A DNA stretch of 12,263 bases from an uncultured Nocardioides sp. (GCF_946885725.1 NZ_CAMPGZ010000127.1:1-12263), one strand, 5' to 3'. Positions 1 through 6,753 are shown, numbered from the stretch's first letter. Notes: generated from the sequence alone by a model not told the origin. A program made the numbers and translations.

Positions 1-1
1 G

Positions 2-766
2 CTGCAGAGCCAGCTCGGCGGGTCACCGTCGGTCGGCCCCGGTGCCGGCGGCGGCAGCGGCACCGAGAGCTCGCTGGAGAACTGCGAGTCCGGCGCGGAC
101 GCCAACCGCGACCGCACCTGCGCGCTGCAGGCGGACGTGAACTCGATCCAGGCCTTCTGGTCCGAGGCGCTGCCCGAGCAGACCGGCGTCGAGTACCGCG
201 AGGCGACCACCATCTTGTTCCCCGAAGGTCGCGTCGACACCGGCTGCGGCAGCGCGACTTCGGACGTCGGCCCGTTCTACTGCTCGGTCGACGAGCGCGT
301 GTACCTCGACCCGGCGTTCTTCGAGGAGATGCTGCAGGGGCAGCTCGGTGCACGGGGCGGGCCGTTCAGTGAGGCGTACGTGATCGCGCACGAGTACGGC
401 CACCACGTGCAGAACATCCTCGGCACGATGGGCCAGGTCCGCACCCAGCAGGGGCCGAACAGCGACGCCGTGCGGCTGGAGCTGCAGGCCGACTGCTACG
501 CAGGGATCTGGGCGAAGTACGCCACCGAGGTGCCCGACGAGACCGGCGAGCCGTTCATCATCGAGCTCACCCAGCAGGACGTCGAGGACGCCCTGGACGC
601 CGCGCGCGCGGTGGGCGACGACCGGATCCAGAAGCGCTCGACCGGTCGCGTCGACCCGGACCGCTGGACGCACGGCTCGGCTCAGCAGCGGATGGACTGG
701 TTCAACACCGGCCGTCGTACCGGCTCGGTGGAGGCCTGCGACACGTTCTCCGCGTCGCGGCTCTGA
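2..766 (+). CDS. Neutral zinc metallopeptidase, YpfJ/Zn_peptidase family (5' end outside window)
   Basis: The frame is open from the first base of the window, so the gene starts upstream and the internal GTG at 137 is not taken as its start. About 254 C-terminal residues are visible. They begin with a Gly/Ser/Pro-rich linker, as is usual between the N-terminal membrane or signal segment and the catalytic domain of this family. The zinc-binding HEYGH motif (HExxH) is encoded at 389-403, followed by HVQN. Further on are an ELQADCYAG segment carrying the probable third zinc ligand (Glu), and a C-terminal HGSAQQRMDWF...GRRTGS...ACDTF block typical of YpfJ proteins. Paired cysteines (CGS, YCS, CDTF) fit an extracytoplasmic location. 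The physiological substrate is unknown for the family. The gene converges on mraY with a 13-base gap. The family assignment is firm; location and role are inferred. Confidence 0.9.
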   Translation: MQSQLGGSPSVGPGAGGGSGTESSLENCESGADANRDRTCALQADVNSIQAFWSEALPEQTGVEYREATTILFPEGRVDTGCGSATSDVGPFYCSVDERVYLDPAFFEEMLQGQLGARGGPFSEAYVIAHEYGHHVQNILGTMGQVRTQQGPNSDAVRLELQADCYAGIWAKYATEVPDETGEPFIIELTQQDVEDALDAARAVGDDRIQKRSTGRVDPDRWTHGSAQQRMDWFNTGRRTGSVEACDTFSASRL

Positions 767-779
767 GCCTCACCGGGCC

Positions 780-1862
780 TCACTGGCTGAGCAGCCAGTC
801 GTTGTAGAAGAGGCCGATCGCGGCGACGGCGCAGACGCCGGCGATGATCCAGAACCGGATCACCACGGTTACCTGCTCCCAGCCGAGGAGCTCGAAGTGG
901 TGGTGCAGGGGCGTCATCCGGAAGAGCCGTTTGCCCGTGCCGGTCGTGCGCCGCGTCAGCTTGAACCAGCTCACCTGCAGCATCACCGAGCCGGTGACGG
1001 CGACGTACAGGCCGCCGAGCACGACCAGCAGCAGCTCGGTCCGCGTCAGCAGCGAGAGCCCGGCCATCGCCGCACCGAGGGCGAGGGAGCCCGTGTCACC
1101 CAGGATGATCTGCGCCGGTGAGGCGTTCCACCACAGGAAGCCGAAGCACGCGCCGGCCAGGGCGGCCGCGATGACCGCCAGGTCGAGGGGGGCGGCCACC
1201 TGGTAGCACCCGGGCCACTCGGCGGCGGGTCCGCACAGGTGGGTGTTCTGCCAGAAGCCGATGACGACGTACGCCGCGAAGACTGCCGTGGCGCTGCCGG
1301 CGAGCAGGCCGTCCAGCCCGTCCGTCAGGTTCGTGGCGTTGCTGGTCCCGCTCACCACCAGCCAGACCAGGGCAAGGACGACAAGCCATGGCAGCTCGGG
1401 TCCGAAGTCGCGCGCGAACGAGAGCCGTCGTGACATCGCCGCGACCGAACCGTCCCCCATCGCCGGGTGCAGCGCGAGGACGCCGAACGTGCCGGCGACC
1501 AGGGTCTGCCCGACGAGCTTGGCGCGGCTGCGTAGACCGAGGCTGCGCTGCATCCGGACCTTGATGAAGTCGTCGAGGAAGCCGACGGCGGCCATGCCCA
1601 CCAGCAGGAACAGCAGCAGGAGACCGGACCGCGTCGGTGGCTGCCAGCGGACCAGGTGGGCGCACGCGTAGCCGACCAGGACCGCGAGCACGACGACGGC
1701 GCCGCCCATCGTCGGGGTGCCGCGCTTGGTGTGGTGCGTGGTGGGGCCGTCCTCGCGGATCAGCTGGCCGAGGCCCCAGGCGGCGAACTGCCGGATCGCC
1801 CAGCGGGTCAGCACCAGCGACACCACGAGCGCGGAGGTGCTGCTGAGCAGGATGGCGATCAC
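780..1862 (-). CDS. mraY: Phospho-N-acetylmuramoyl-pentapeptide transferase (MraY family)
   Basis: This 360-residue polytopic membrane protein has the normal MraY length. The family transfers phospho-MurNAc-pentapeptide from UDP to undecaprenyl phosphate, making lipid I at the inner membrane face. All signature blocks are present: FLDDFIKV with the Asp pair at 97-98, NLTDGLDGL at 178-186, the GDTGSL loop at 255-260, and the PLHHHFE block at 318-324. About ten hydrophobic segments alternate with these loops. The start is GTG at 1862, which puts the first membrane helix at residue 1. I see no clear Shine-Dalgarno. The gene stands alone between a peptidase and a winged-helix gene, not in a mur/fts cluster. 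The QIILGDTGS wording differs from the more usual VFMGDTGS. It could be the sole copy or a second, specialised one; the window cannot decide. Confidence 0.92.
   Translation of the reverse strand: MIAILLSSTSALVVSLVLTRWAIRQFAAWGLGQLIREDGPTTHHTKRGTPTMGGAVVVLAVLVGYACAHLVRWQPPTRSGLLLLFLLVGMAAVGFLDDFIKVRMQRSLGLRSRAKLVGQTLVAGTFGVLALHPAMGDGSVAAMSRRLSFARDFGPELPWLVVLALVWLVVSGTSNATNLTDGLDGLLAGSATAVFAAYVVIGFWQNTHLCGPAAEWPGCYQVAAPLDLAVIAAALAGACFGFLWWNASPAQIILGDTGSLALGAAMAGLSLLTRTELLLVVLGGLYVAVTGSVMLQVSWFKLTRRTTGTGKRLFRMTPLHHHFELLGWEQVTVVIRFWIIAGVCAVAAIGLFYNDWLLSQ
782..799 (+). terminator. Candidate terminator hairpin between convergent metallopeptidase and mraY genes
   Basis: ACTGGCTG (782-789) and CAGCCAGT (792-799) are perfect inverted repeats, giving in practice a 7-bp stem with a GAGC loop. 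The hairpin starts 16 bases after the metallopeptidase stop and lies within the last codons of mraY on the other strand. The following bases (CGTTGTAG) are only mildly T-rich, so this is a weak or structure-only terminator. A chance palindrome in GC-rich coding sequence is possible. Confidence 0.4.
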
Positions 1863-1879
1863 GGTGGTCCAGCCAACCA

Positions 1880-1894
1880 GACGCCGCCGGCGTC
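1880..1894. promoter_or_regulatory. Palindrome in the divergent mraY / winged-helix intergenic region
   Basis: GACGCC-GCC-GGCGTC is a perfect 6-bp inverted repeat with a 3-bp centre. It lies midway in the 68-bp gap between the divergent mraY and 1931 genes, where a shared operator would be expected. There is only one copy and the background is GC-rich, so it may be chance. The neighbouring winged-helix protein is a possible but untested ligand. Confidence 0.25.
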
Positions 1895-1918
1895 CGTGGG
1901 ACGCGTGGTGGTCGGCGG

Positions 1919-1924
1919 TAGGTT
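1919..1924 (+). promoter_or_regulatory. -10 box (TAGGTT) for a probable leaderless transcript
   Basis: TAGGTT fits the actinobacterial TANNNT -10 consensus and ends 6 bases before the ATG at 1931. Transcription would then start at or next to the A of the start codon. No Shine-Dalgarno precedes the ATG, which agrees with leaderless translation. I see no convincing -35 box. Confidence 0.5.
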
Positions 1925-1930
1925 CGCGGC

Positions 1931-2566
1931 ATGGCCGCCACCTCGACCCCCGAGCTGCTCACGCTGCACGGCGTCCGGATCCTCGGCATGGCGACCGCGG
2001 CCCAGGTGGCCCGGCGCTTCGACCTCGACCCGCACGAGGTGGAGGAGCTGCTGCTCGACGCCGAGGCCTACGGCCAGGTCTCCCGCGCGTCGTTCGCGGA
2101 CCTGACCGGCTGGGGCATCACCGACCGCGGCCGCGCCGAGGACGACCGCCGGCTCGCGGCCGAGCTCGACGAGGCCGGCGCGCGGGGGGTGGTGACCGAG
2201 GCGCACGCGACCTTCGCCCGGCTCAACGCACGGTTCCTGGACGCCACCACGCGCTGGCAGATCCGCCCCCAGCCCTGGGACAGGATGGCGGTCAACGACC
2301 ACGACGACTGGGCCTGGGACGAGCGGGTGCTCGACGACCTCGCCTCGCTCGGCCGGCGGCTGGAGCCGGTGGGCGCGGCGCTGGCCGGGGCGCTCGAGCG
2401 CTTCCGGGGCTATCCCGAGCGGTACGCCGCGGCACTGGCCAAGGTCGACAACGGTGAGCGGAAGTGGGTCGACGAGCCGCGCATCGACTCCTGCCACACG
2501 GTCTGGTTCGAGCTGCACGAGGACCTGCTCGGCACCCTGGGTCTGGAGCGCGACGGGCGGTCCTGA
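1931..2566 (+). CDS. Small winged-helix-like protein, function unknown
   Basis: This is a 211-residue soluble protein with no signal peptide or membrane segment. Residues 5-75 (LLTLHGVRILGMATAAQVA, then RRFDLDPHEVEELLLDAE and WGITDRGRAEDDR) look like a MarR-type winged helix: a helix-turn-helix that scans dipeptide-spaced Leu/Ala, then a wing ending in the ITDRGR pattern common to MarR-like proteins. The C-terminal half is helical and acidic, with conserved-looking NDHDDWAWDERVLD and DSCHTVWFELHEDL blocks. From memory, similar actinobacterial proteins are annotated only as hypothetical or putative transcriptional regulators. No enzyme motif is visible. ATG 1931 is chosen because the TANNNT box lies 6 bases before it. 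It is divergent from mraY and upstream of the biotin operon, separated from it by a hairpin. DNA binding is inferred, and the target is unknown. Confidence 0.75.
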   Translation: MAATSTPELLTLHGVRILGMATAAQVARRFDLDPHEVEELLLDAEAYGQVSRASFADLTGWGITDRGRAEDDRRLAAELDEAGARGVVTEAHATFARLNARFLDATTRWQIRPQPWDRMAVNDHDDWAWDERVLDDLASLGRRLEPVGAALAGALERFRGYPERYAAALAKVDNGERKWVDEPRIDSCHTVWFELHEDLLGTLGLERDGRS

Positions 2567-2573
2567 GCCCGTC
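2552..2573 (+). terminator. Hairpin over the stop codon of the winged-helix gene
   Basis: GACGGGC (2552-2558) and GCCCGTC (2567-2573) form a perfect 7-bp stem around an 8-base loop that contains the TGA stop (2564-2566). No T-run follows (TCCCCCG), so it may be a weak terminator or an mRNA 3' stabiliser. It separates this gene from the bioY promoter. Confidence 0.4.
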
Positions 2574-2631
2574 TCCCCCGTCCACCGGACCGCGGACCGG
2601 ACCGGCTCGGTCGGTCTCGGAACGCTGTCCC

Positions 2632-2637
2632 TAGACT
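2632..2637 (+). promoter_or_regulatory. -10 box (TAGACT) for a leaderless biotin-operon transcript
   Basis: TAGACT is a good TANNNT -10 element ending 7 bases before the GTG at 2645, so the transcript would begin at or beside the start codon. There is no purine-rich Shine-Dalgarno before the GTG. The -35 region is not recognisable. A 5-bp inverted repeat, GACCG-GCT-CGGTC (2600-2612), overlaps where a -35 would lie and is a weak candidate operator. I do not see a BirA- or BioQ-type site that I would assert. Confidence 0.6.
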
Positions 2638-2644
2638 GCCGCGG

Positions 2645-3247
2645 GTGACGTCCTCCTCCCCCCGCTTCACGTCGCGCGACCTGGCCCTCGTGGCCATGTT
2701 CGCCGGCGTCGTCGCCGCCCTCGGCCTCGTTCCCGCGTTCGTCCCGCCCGGCTTCGCCGTGCCGATCACCGCGCAGTCGCTGGGCGTCATGCTCGCCGGC
2801 GCCGTGCTCGGTGCTCGCCGAGGCGGCCTGTCGCTCGTGCTGTTCCTCGCGCTCGTCGCGGTCGGGCTGCCGCTCCTGGCCGGAGGCCGCGGCGGCCTCG
2901 GGGTTTTCGTCGGGCCGTCGGTCGGGTTCCTGATCGGGTATCCCGTCGCCGCGTACGTCGTGGGGTGGCTCAGCGAGCGCGCCGGTCCGGCGTACAAGCT
3001 GCACTGGGGGATCGTCGCGAACTTCGTCGGCGGCGTCGTGGTGCTCTACGCCTTCGGCATCGCCGGCATGGCGATCGTCCTCGGCATCACACCGTGGGCG
3101 GCCGCGGTCCCGACCTGGATCTACCTGCCCGGCGACCTGATCAAGGTCGTGGTGGCGGCGCTGGTGGCGCGCGGCGTGCACGCGGCGTACCCAGGTCTGC
3201 TCGGGGAGCGCGCCGAGCGCAGGGCCGCGGAGCAGCAGGCTGTCTGA
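2645..3247 (+). CDS. bioY: BioY, biotin-binding S component of an ECF transporter
   Basis: This 200-residue integral membrane protein has about six hydrophobic segments, the usual size for BioY. It binds biotin in the membrane and couples to an ECF energising module. Family landmarks are present: VPITAQSLGVMLAGAVLG near residue 40, the AGGRGGLGVFVGP loop near residue 80, and the PGDLIKVVVAAL segment near residue 165. The start is GTG at 2645, chosen because the preceding -10 box predicts a leaderless mRNA beginning there and the protein then opens with a short polar stretch before the first helix. It is the first gene of a five-gene operon that also encodes the ATPase and transmembrane partner (bioM, bioN), so the transporter looks complete. 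Biotin-repressed expression is expected from the family but not shown here. Confidence 0.93.
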   Translation: MTSSSPRFTSRDLALVAMFAGVVAALGLVPAFVPPGFAVPITAQSLGVMLAGAVLGARRGGLSLVLFLALVAVGLPLLAGGRGGLGVFVGPSVGFLIGYPVAAYVVGWLSERAGPAYKLHWGIVANFVGGVVVLYAFGIAGMAIVLGITPWAAAVPTWIYLPGDLIKVVVAALVARGVHAAYPGLLGERAERRAAEQQAV

Positions 3248-3314
3248 GCACGACCTGACCGTCGCGGCCGACCCGGTCGCGGAGTTCGCCCTCGCGCACG
3301 AGCGCGGCGAGCCG

Positions 3315-4181
3315 GTGACGCTCCGCACGGGCGGGACCACCCGGACGCCGCGCGTCGTCACGCGCACGACGTCGTCCTGGGTCGCGTCGTTCGACGCGGT
3401 GACGGACCTGTCCGGCATCGGACCCGGCAGCCGAGTGTGGGTGCCCGGGCCCGGGAGCGGCTCGATGAACGTCTTCGCCCGGGTACAGGCGGCGTGGGCC
3501 GGCGCCTCCGTCGTCGGCGACGTGGCGGAGGCGACGCACGCGGTGCTCACGCCGAGCGCGCTCGACGCGCTGCTCGACCGCGCCTTTCCCCCTGGCCTGG
3601 CCGTCGTGGTCGCCGGTGCGCCGCTCGGGCGTGCGCTAGCGGACCGCGCGGAAGCGGCGGGGCTCGTCGTGCACCACTACTACGGCGCGGCCGAGCTGTC
3701 GTTCGTCGCCTGGGGTCGCGACGCCGCGTCGCTGCGGCCGTTCCCGGGCGTAGAGGTGGAGCTGCGGGACGGCGAGGTGTGGGTGCGCTCGCCGTACGTC
3801 GCGGAGGGGCACGCCGACGCCGACGGCTGGGCCACGGTCGGCGACCGCGGTGCCTGGGAGGACGGTGTGCTCGTGCTGCACGGTCGGCCCGACGCCGTCA
3901 CCACCGGCGGCGCGACCGTGCTGGTCGCCGAGGTGGAGGCGGTGCTGCGCGCGCACGCCCGTGGCGAGGTGGTGGTCCTGGGCGTCCCGCACCCGACGTT
4001 GGGCGAGGTGCTCGCGGCCGTGGTCACCGACGAACGGGACCCTCCGGCGCTGGCCGCGGTCGCGCGAAAGGAACTGGTGGACGCGGCCCGTCCGCGCCGC
4101 TGGGAGCACGTCGCCGCGCTGCCGCTCACGTCCGCCGGCAAGGTCGACCGAGCCGCGCTCGCTCAGCGGCTCTACGGTTGA
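3315..4181 (+). CDS. Short AMP-forming acyl-CoA ligase-like protein of the bioY operon
   Basis: This 288-residue ANL-superfamily protein carries most core motifs in order: a P-loop-like RTGGTTRTPR, HHYYGAAE (A5), GDRG (A7), GRPDAVTTGG followed by EVEAVLRAH (A8), and SAGKVDR with the A10 lysine. Members normally exceed 450 residues, or about 360 for short MenE forms, so 100 or more N-terminal residues are missing. The P-loop is off-consensus: (S/T)SG(S/T)TGxPK has become TGGTTRTPR, with Arg for Gly and Arg for Lys. GTG 3315 is the first conventional start, but the frame is open and coding-like upstream to the bioY stop, with a CTG at 3240 overlapping it. The true N-terminus may therefore be about 25 residues longer. 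By position it matches B. subtilis YhfT, often proposed to act on a fatty acyl or pimeloyl substrate. Activity is uncertain. Confidence 0.8.
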   Translation: MTLRTGGTTRTPRVVTRTTSSWVASFDAVTDLSGIGPGSRVWVPGPGSGSMNVFARVQAAWAGASVVGDVAEATHAVLTPSALDALLDRAFPPGLAVVVAGAPLGRALADRAEAAGLVVHHYYGAAELSFVAWGRDAASLRPFPGVEVELRDGEVWVRSPYVAEGHADADGWATVGDRGAWEDGVLVLHGRPDAVTTGGATVLVAEVEAVLRAHARGEVVVLGVPHPTLGEVLAAVVTDERDPPALAAVARKELVDAARPRRWEHVAALPLTSAGKVDRAALAQRLYG

Positions 4182-4184
4182 GCC

Positions 4185-5327
4185 GTGCAGCAGCCTCCCG
4201 TCGACGCGCCGGTGATCGTGGGCGCGCTGCGCACCCCGATCGGCACCGCCGGCCACGCGCTGAGTGAGGTGACGGCGGCGGGCCTGGCCGCCCCGGTGCT
4301 GGCGGCGCTCGCCCGTTCGGTGGACGGGCTGCTCCCCTCGGACGTCGTGCTCGGCAACTGCATGGGCCCGGGCGGTGACGTCGCGCGTGTGGCCGCGTTG
4401 TCGGCGGGCCTTCCGGTCGACGTACCCGCCCTGACCGTGGACCGGCAGTGCGGCTCCGGACTTGCGGCGATCGACGTGGCGGCCGCGCTGGTCCGGTCGC
4501 GGCCGGGGCTGGTGCTCGCGGGTGGCGCCGAGTCGGCGTCGACGGCGCCGTGGCGGTACTGGCCGCCGGTCGATGGGCAGGACCCGGTGCGCTACGCCCG
4601 GGCCCCGTTCGCCCCGGCCGAGCTGGGCGACCCGGACATGGGCGTGGCGGCGGACGCGCTGGCGGCGAAGTACGGCGTGAGCCGCGCGCGCCAGGACGCC
4701 TACGCCGCGCGCTCGCACGCGCGGGCCGCAGCCGCGTGGGACGCGGGCGTGTTCGACGACGAGGTGCTGCCGGTCGGCGGGCTGCCCCGGGACGAGCGGG
4801 TCCGGCCGGGGATGACCGTTGAACGGCTGGCTCGGCTGCGTCCGGCGTTCGCCGAGGACGGGACCGTGACGGCCGGCAACTCCTGCGGGGTGAACGACGG
4901 CGCCGCCGTGGTGGCGGTGGTCGACGCGGCGACGCACGCCGGGCTCGACGTACCGGGACTGCAGATCCTGGCCACCGCGACCGCCGGCGTCGACCCGCAG
5001 CTGCCCGGGCTCGGGCTGGTGCCCGCCGTACGAGCCGCGCTCGACCGCGCCGGGCTCACGCTCGACGAGGTGGACGCCGTGGAGCTCAACGAGGCGTTCG
5101 CCGGGCAGGTGCTCGCCTGCTGCGACGACCTCGGGCTGGACGAGGCGCGGGTCTGCCCCGACGGCGGCGCGCTCGCGCTCGGTCACCCGTGGGGCGCGTC
5201 GGGCGCGGTGCTGGCCGTGCGGCTGTTCACCCAGCTGGTCCGCGAGGGCCGCGGCCGGACCGGTCTCGCCGCGATCGCCGTCGGCGGCGGGCAGGGCGTC
5301 GCGATGGTGGTGCGGACGTGCCCGTGA
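4185..5327 (+). CDS. Thiolase-family protein lacking the second catalytic cysteine
   Basis: This is a 380-residue protein with the full thiolase fold length. The nucleophile motif DRQCGSGLAAI has Cys89, the NEAFAGQ motif is at 302-308, and GHPWGASGA at 333-341 supplies His334. GNSCGVNDGAA (231-241) is the usual GNSSGINDGAA region. The C-terminal motif, normally C-I-G-G-G-x-G with the acid/base cysteine, reads A-V-G-G-G-Q-G with Ala365. A standard Claisen or thiolytic reaction would be impaired, so the protein may be a transferase, a hydrolase-like variant, or inactive. GTG 4185 lies 3 bases after the ligase stop, implying translational coupling. Position and neighbours match B. subtilis YhfS in the biotin-regulated yhfUTS operon. 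The family is sure; the reaction, perhaps linked to pimeloyl supply for biotin, is speculation. Confidence 0.88.
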   Translation: MQQPPVDAPVIVGALRTPIGTAGHALSEVTAAGLAAPVLAALARSVDGLLPSDVVLGNCMGPGGDVARVAALSAGLPVDVPALTVDRQCGSGLAAIDVAAALVRSRPGLVLAGGAESASTAPWRYWPPVDGQDPVRYARAPFAPAELGDPDMGVAADALAAKYGVSRARQDAYAARSHARAAAAWDAGVFDDEVLPVGGLPRDERVRPGMTVERLARLRPAFAEDGTVTAGNSCGVNDGAAVVAVVDAATHAGLDVPGLQILATATAGVDPQLPGLGLVPAVRAALDRAGLTLDEVDAVELNEAFAGQVLACCDDLGLDEARVCPDGGALALGHPWGASGAVLAVRLFTQLVREGRGRTGLAAIAVGGGQGVAMVVRTCP

Positions 5328-6019
5328 TCGAGGTGGACGGCGTCAGCCACGTGTACGGCGCCGGCGCGGCCGCGCGCACCGTGCTGTCGGACGTGACCGT
5401 CACGCTGCCCGAGCGGCGGGTCGGCGTGATCGGCGCGAACGGGTCGGGCAAGTCGACGTTCGCGCGGCTGCTCAACGGGCTGGTGCTGCCGACGTCCGGC
5501 CGGGTCCGCGTCGACGGGCTCGACACCCGGTCGCAGGCCCGGGCGGTCCGGCGGCTGGTCGGCTTCTGCTTCACCGACCCCGACGCGCAGATCGTGATGC
5601 CGACCGTGGCCGAGGACGTCGCGTTCGGGCTCCGCCGCCGCGGCGTACCGAAGGACGAGGTCGCCGCGCGCGTCGCCTCCGTGCTGGCGGCGTACGGTCT
5701 CGACGGCCACGCCGACCACCCCGCCCACCTGCTGTCCGGCGGACAGAAGCAGCTGCTCGCCCTCGCGTCCGTGCTGGTGACCGAGCCGGCCGTGCTCGTG
5801 ATGGACGAGCCGACGACACTGCTCGACCTGCGCAACGCGACACGGATCGCCGAGGTGGTCGCCGGGCTGCCGCAGCAGGTCGTGCTGGTGACGCACCACC
5901 TGGACCTGCTGGAGGGGTTCGACCGGGTGCTGGTGTTCGACGAGGGCCGGCTGGTGTGCGACGACTCCCCGGCCGCCGCGTGCGCGCACTACCGGTCGCT
6001 GATGGGGGCGACGTCGTGA
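5324..6019 (+). CDS. bioM: ECF transporter ATPase for biotin (BioM/EcfA)
   Basis: This 231-residue ABC ATPase energises BioY-mediated biotin uptake from the cytoplasmic side. Walker A GANGSGKST is at 37-45, the Q-loop glutamine at about 89 sits in the DPDAQIVMPTVAEDVAFG block characteristic of ECF/CbiO ATPases, the signature LSGGQKQ is at 137-143, Walker B VLVMDEPTT at 157-165, and the switch histidine at 191. The start is taken as GTG 5324 because it overlaps the thiolase stop as GTGA. GTG 5318, two codons earlier, is equally readable and would add two residues. It has one ATPase subunit, as in the bioM-bioN type modules of actinobacteria. It is followed by bioN with another GTGA overlap. 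Confidence 0.92.
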   Translation: MIEVDGVSHVYGAGAAARTVLSDVTVTLPERRVGVIGANGSGKSTFARLLNGLVLPTSGRVRVDGLDTRSQARAVRRLVGFCFTDPDAQIVMPTVAEDVAFGLRRRGVPKDEVAARVASVLAAYGLDGHADHPAHLLSGGQKQLLALASVLVTEPAVLVMDEPTTLLDLRNATRIAEVVAGLPQQVVLVTHHLDLLEGFDRVLVFDEGRLVCDDSPAAACAHYRSLMGATS

Positions 6020-6633
6020 CGCTCGGGCTGTACCTGCCCGGCACCTCGCCGCTGCACCGGGCGCCGGCGGGGCTCAAGCTGGCGCTGCTCGTGAGCGCCG
6101 GCGTCGTGTCGGTCTTCCTCGACGCGCCCTGGCAGGTCCTGGTCGGTCTCGGCGTGGTGGCGGTGCTGTACGGCGTCGCCGGGATCTCGCTGTCGGTGGC
6201 TCTTGCCCAGGTCCGGCCGCTGCTCTGGATCGCGCTGGCCACGGCCGTCTTTCACATCGTCGTCAACGGCCCTTCTCGTGCCTTCGTGGTCGTCGGCGTG
6301 CTCGCGATGCTCGTGCTGCTCGCCGCCCTGGTCACGCTGACGACGCGGACCACCGCCCTGGTCGACGCGCTGGTCTCCTTCTGCCGGCCGCTGCGCTTCG
6401 TCGGCGTCGACCCCGCCCGCGTCGGGTTGCTGCTCGCGCTCGGCATCCGCTGCGTCCCCGTCGTCGTCGGCCTCGCCCACGAGGTCCGGGACGCCCAGCG
6501 CGCCCGCGGCCTCGCAGCCAGCCCCCGCGCCTTCGTCGTACCCCTCATCGTGCGGTCGCTCCGCCACGCCGACGCCCTCGGCGAGGCCCTGGTCGCCCGC
6601 GGCGCCGAAGACCCGCTCGAGCGCTTGCTGTAA
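6016..6633 (+). CDS. bioN: ECF transporter transmembrane coupling protein for biotin (BioN/EcfT)
   Basis: This 205-residue membrane protein has about five hydrophobic segments. EcfT proteins join the S component to the ATPase through two short Ala-Arg-Gly motifs on coupling helices. Both are visible, in RDAQRARGLA (ARG at 163-165) and EALVARGAED (ARG at 194-196). The N-terminal LYLPGTSPLHR stretch is typical of the family. GTG 6016 overlaps the bioM stop at 6017-6019, giving the expected N-terminus; longer readings of this frame extend into bioM and are not needed. It is the last gene of the operon, facing the acVLRF1 gene tail to tail across 238 bases. It is as short as other actinobacterial BioN proteins. 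Confidence 0.92.
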   Translation: MTLGLYLPGTSPLHRAPAGLKLALLVSAGVVSVFLDAPWQVLVGLGVVAVLYGVAGISLSVALAQVRPLLWIALATAVFHIVVNGPSRAFVVVGVLAMLVLLAALVTLTTRTTALVDALVSFCRPLRFVGVDPARVGLLLALGIRCVPVVVGLAHEVRDAQRARGLAASPRAFVVPLIVRSLRHADALGEALVARGAEDPLERLL

Positions 6634-6753
6634 CGCGGGGTTATTGCCGCTCAACAAGGGAAATGCCACGTGGGATGCGTCCATACCTCGTGGGAAGTGA
6701 GGCCGCCCCCTCCCCCTTGGGCTCGAGGAGCACGTGCCTCCGCGGCGTGGTGC

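Noticed and set aside
1859..3550. Long minus-strand open frame opposite the winged-helix and bioY genes
   Set aside because: Its product is His/Arg/Gly/Glu-rich shadow sequence, while the plus strand carries a recognisable BioY over the same bases.
3636..5186. Long minus-strand open frame opposite the ligase and thiolase
   Set aside because: It is a shadow of high-GC coding sequence. The thiolase and ligase motifs on the plus strand account for the region.
5189..5317. Upstream extension of the BioM reading frame
   Set aside because: It overlaps the catalytic C-terminus of the thiolase and has no ABC ATPase sequence. The GTGA overlap at 5324 gives a normal start.
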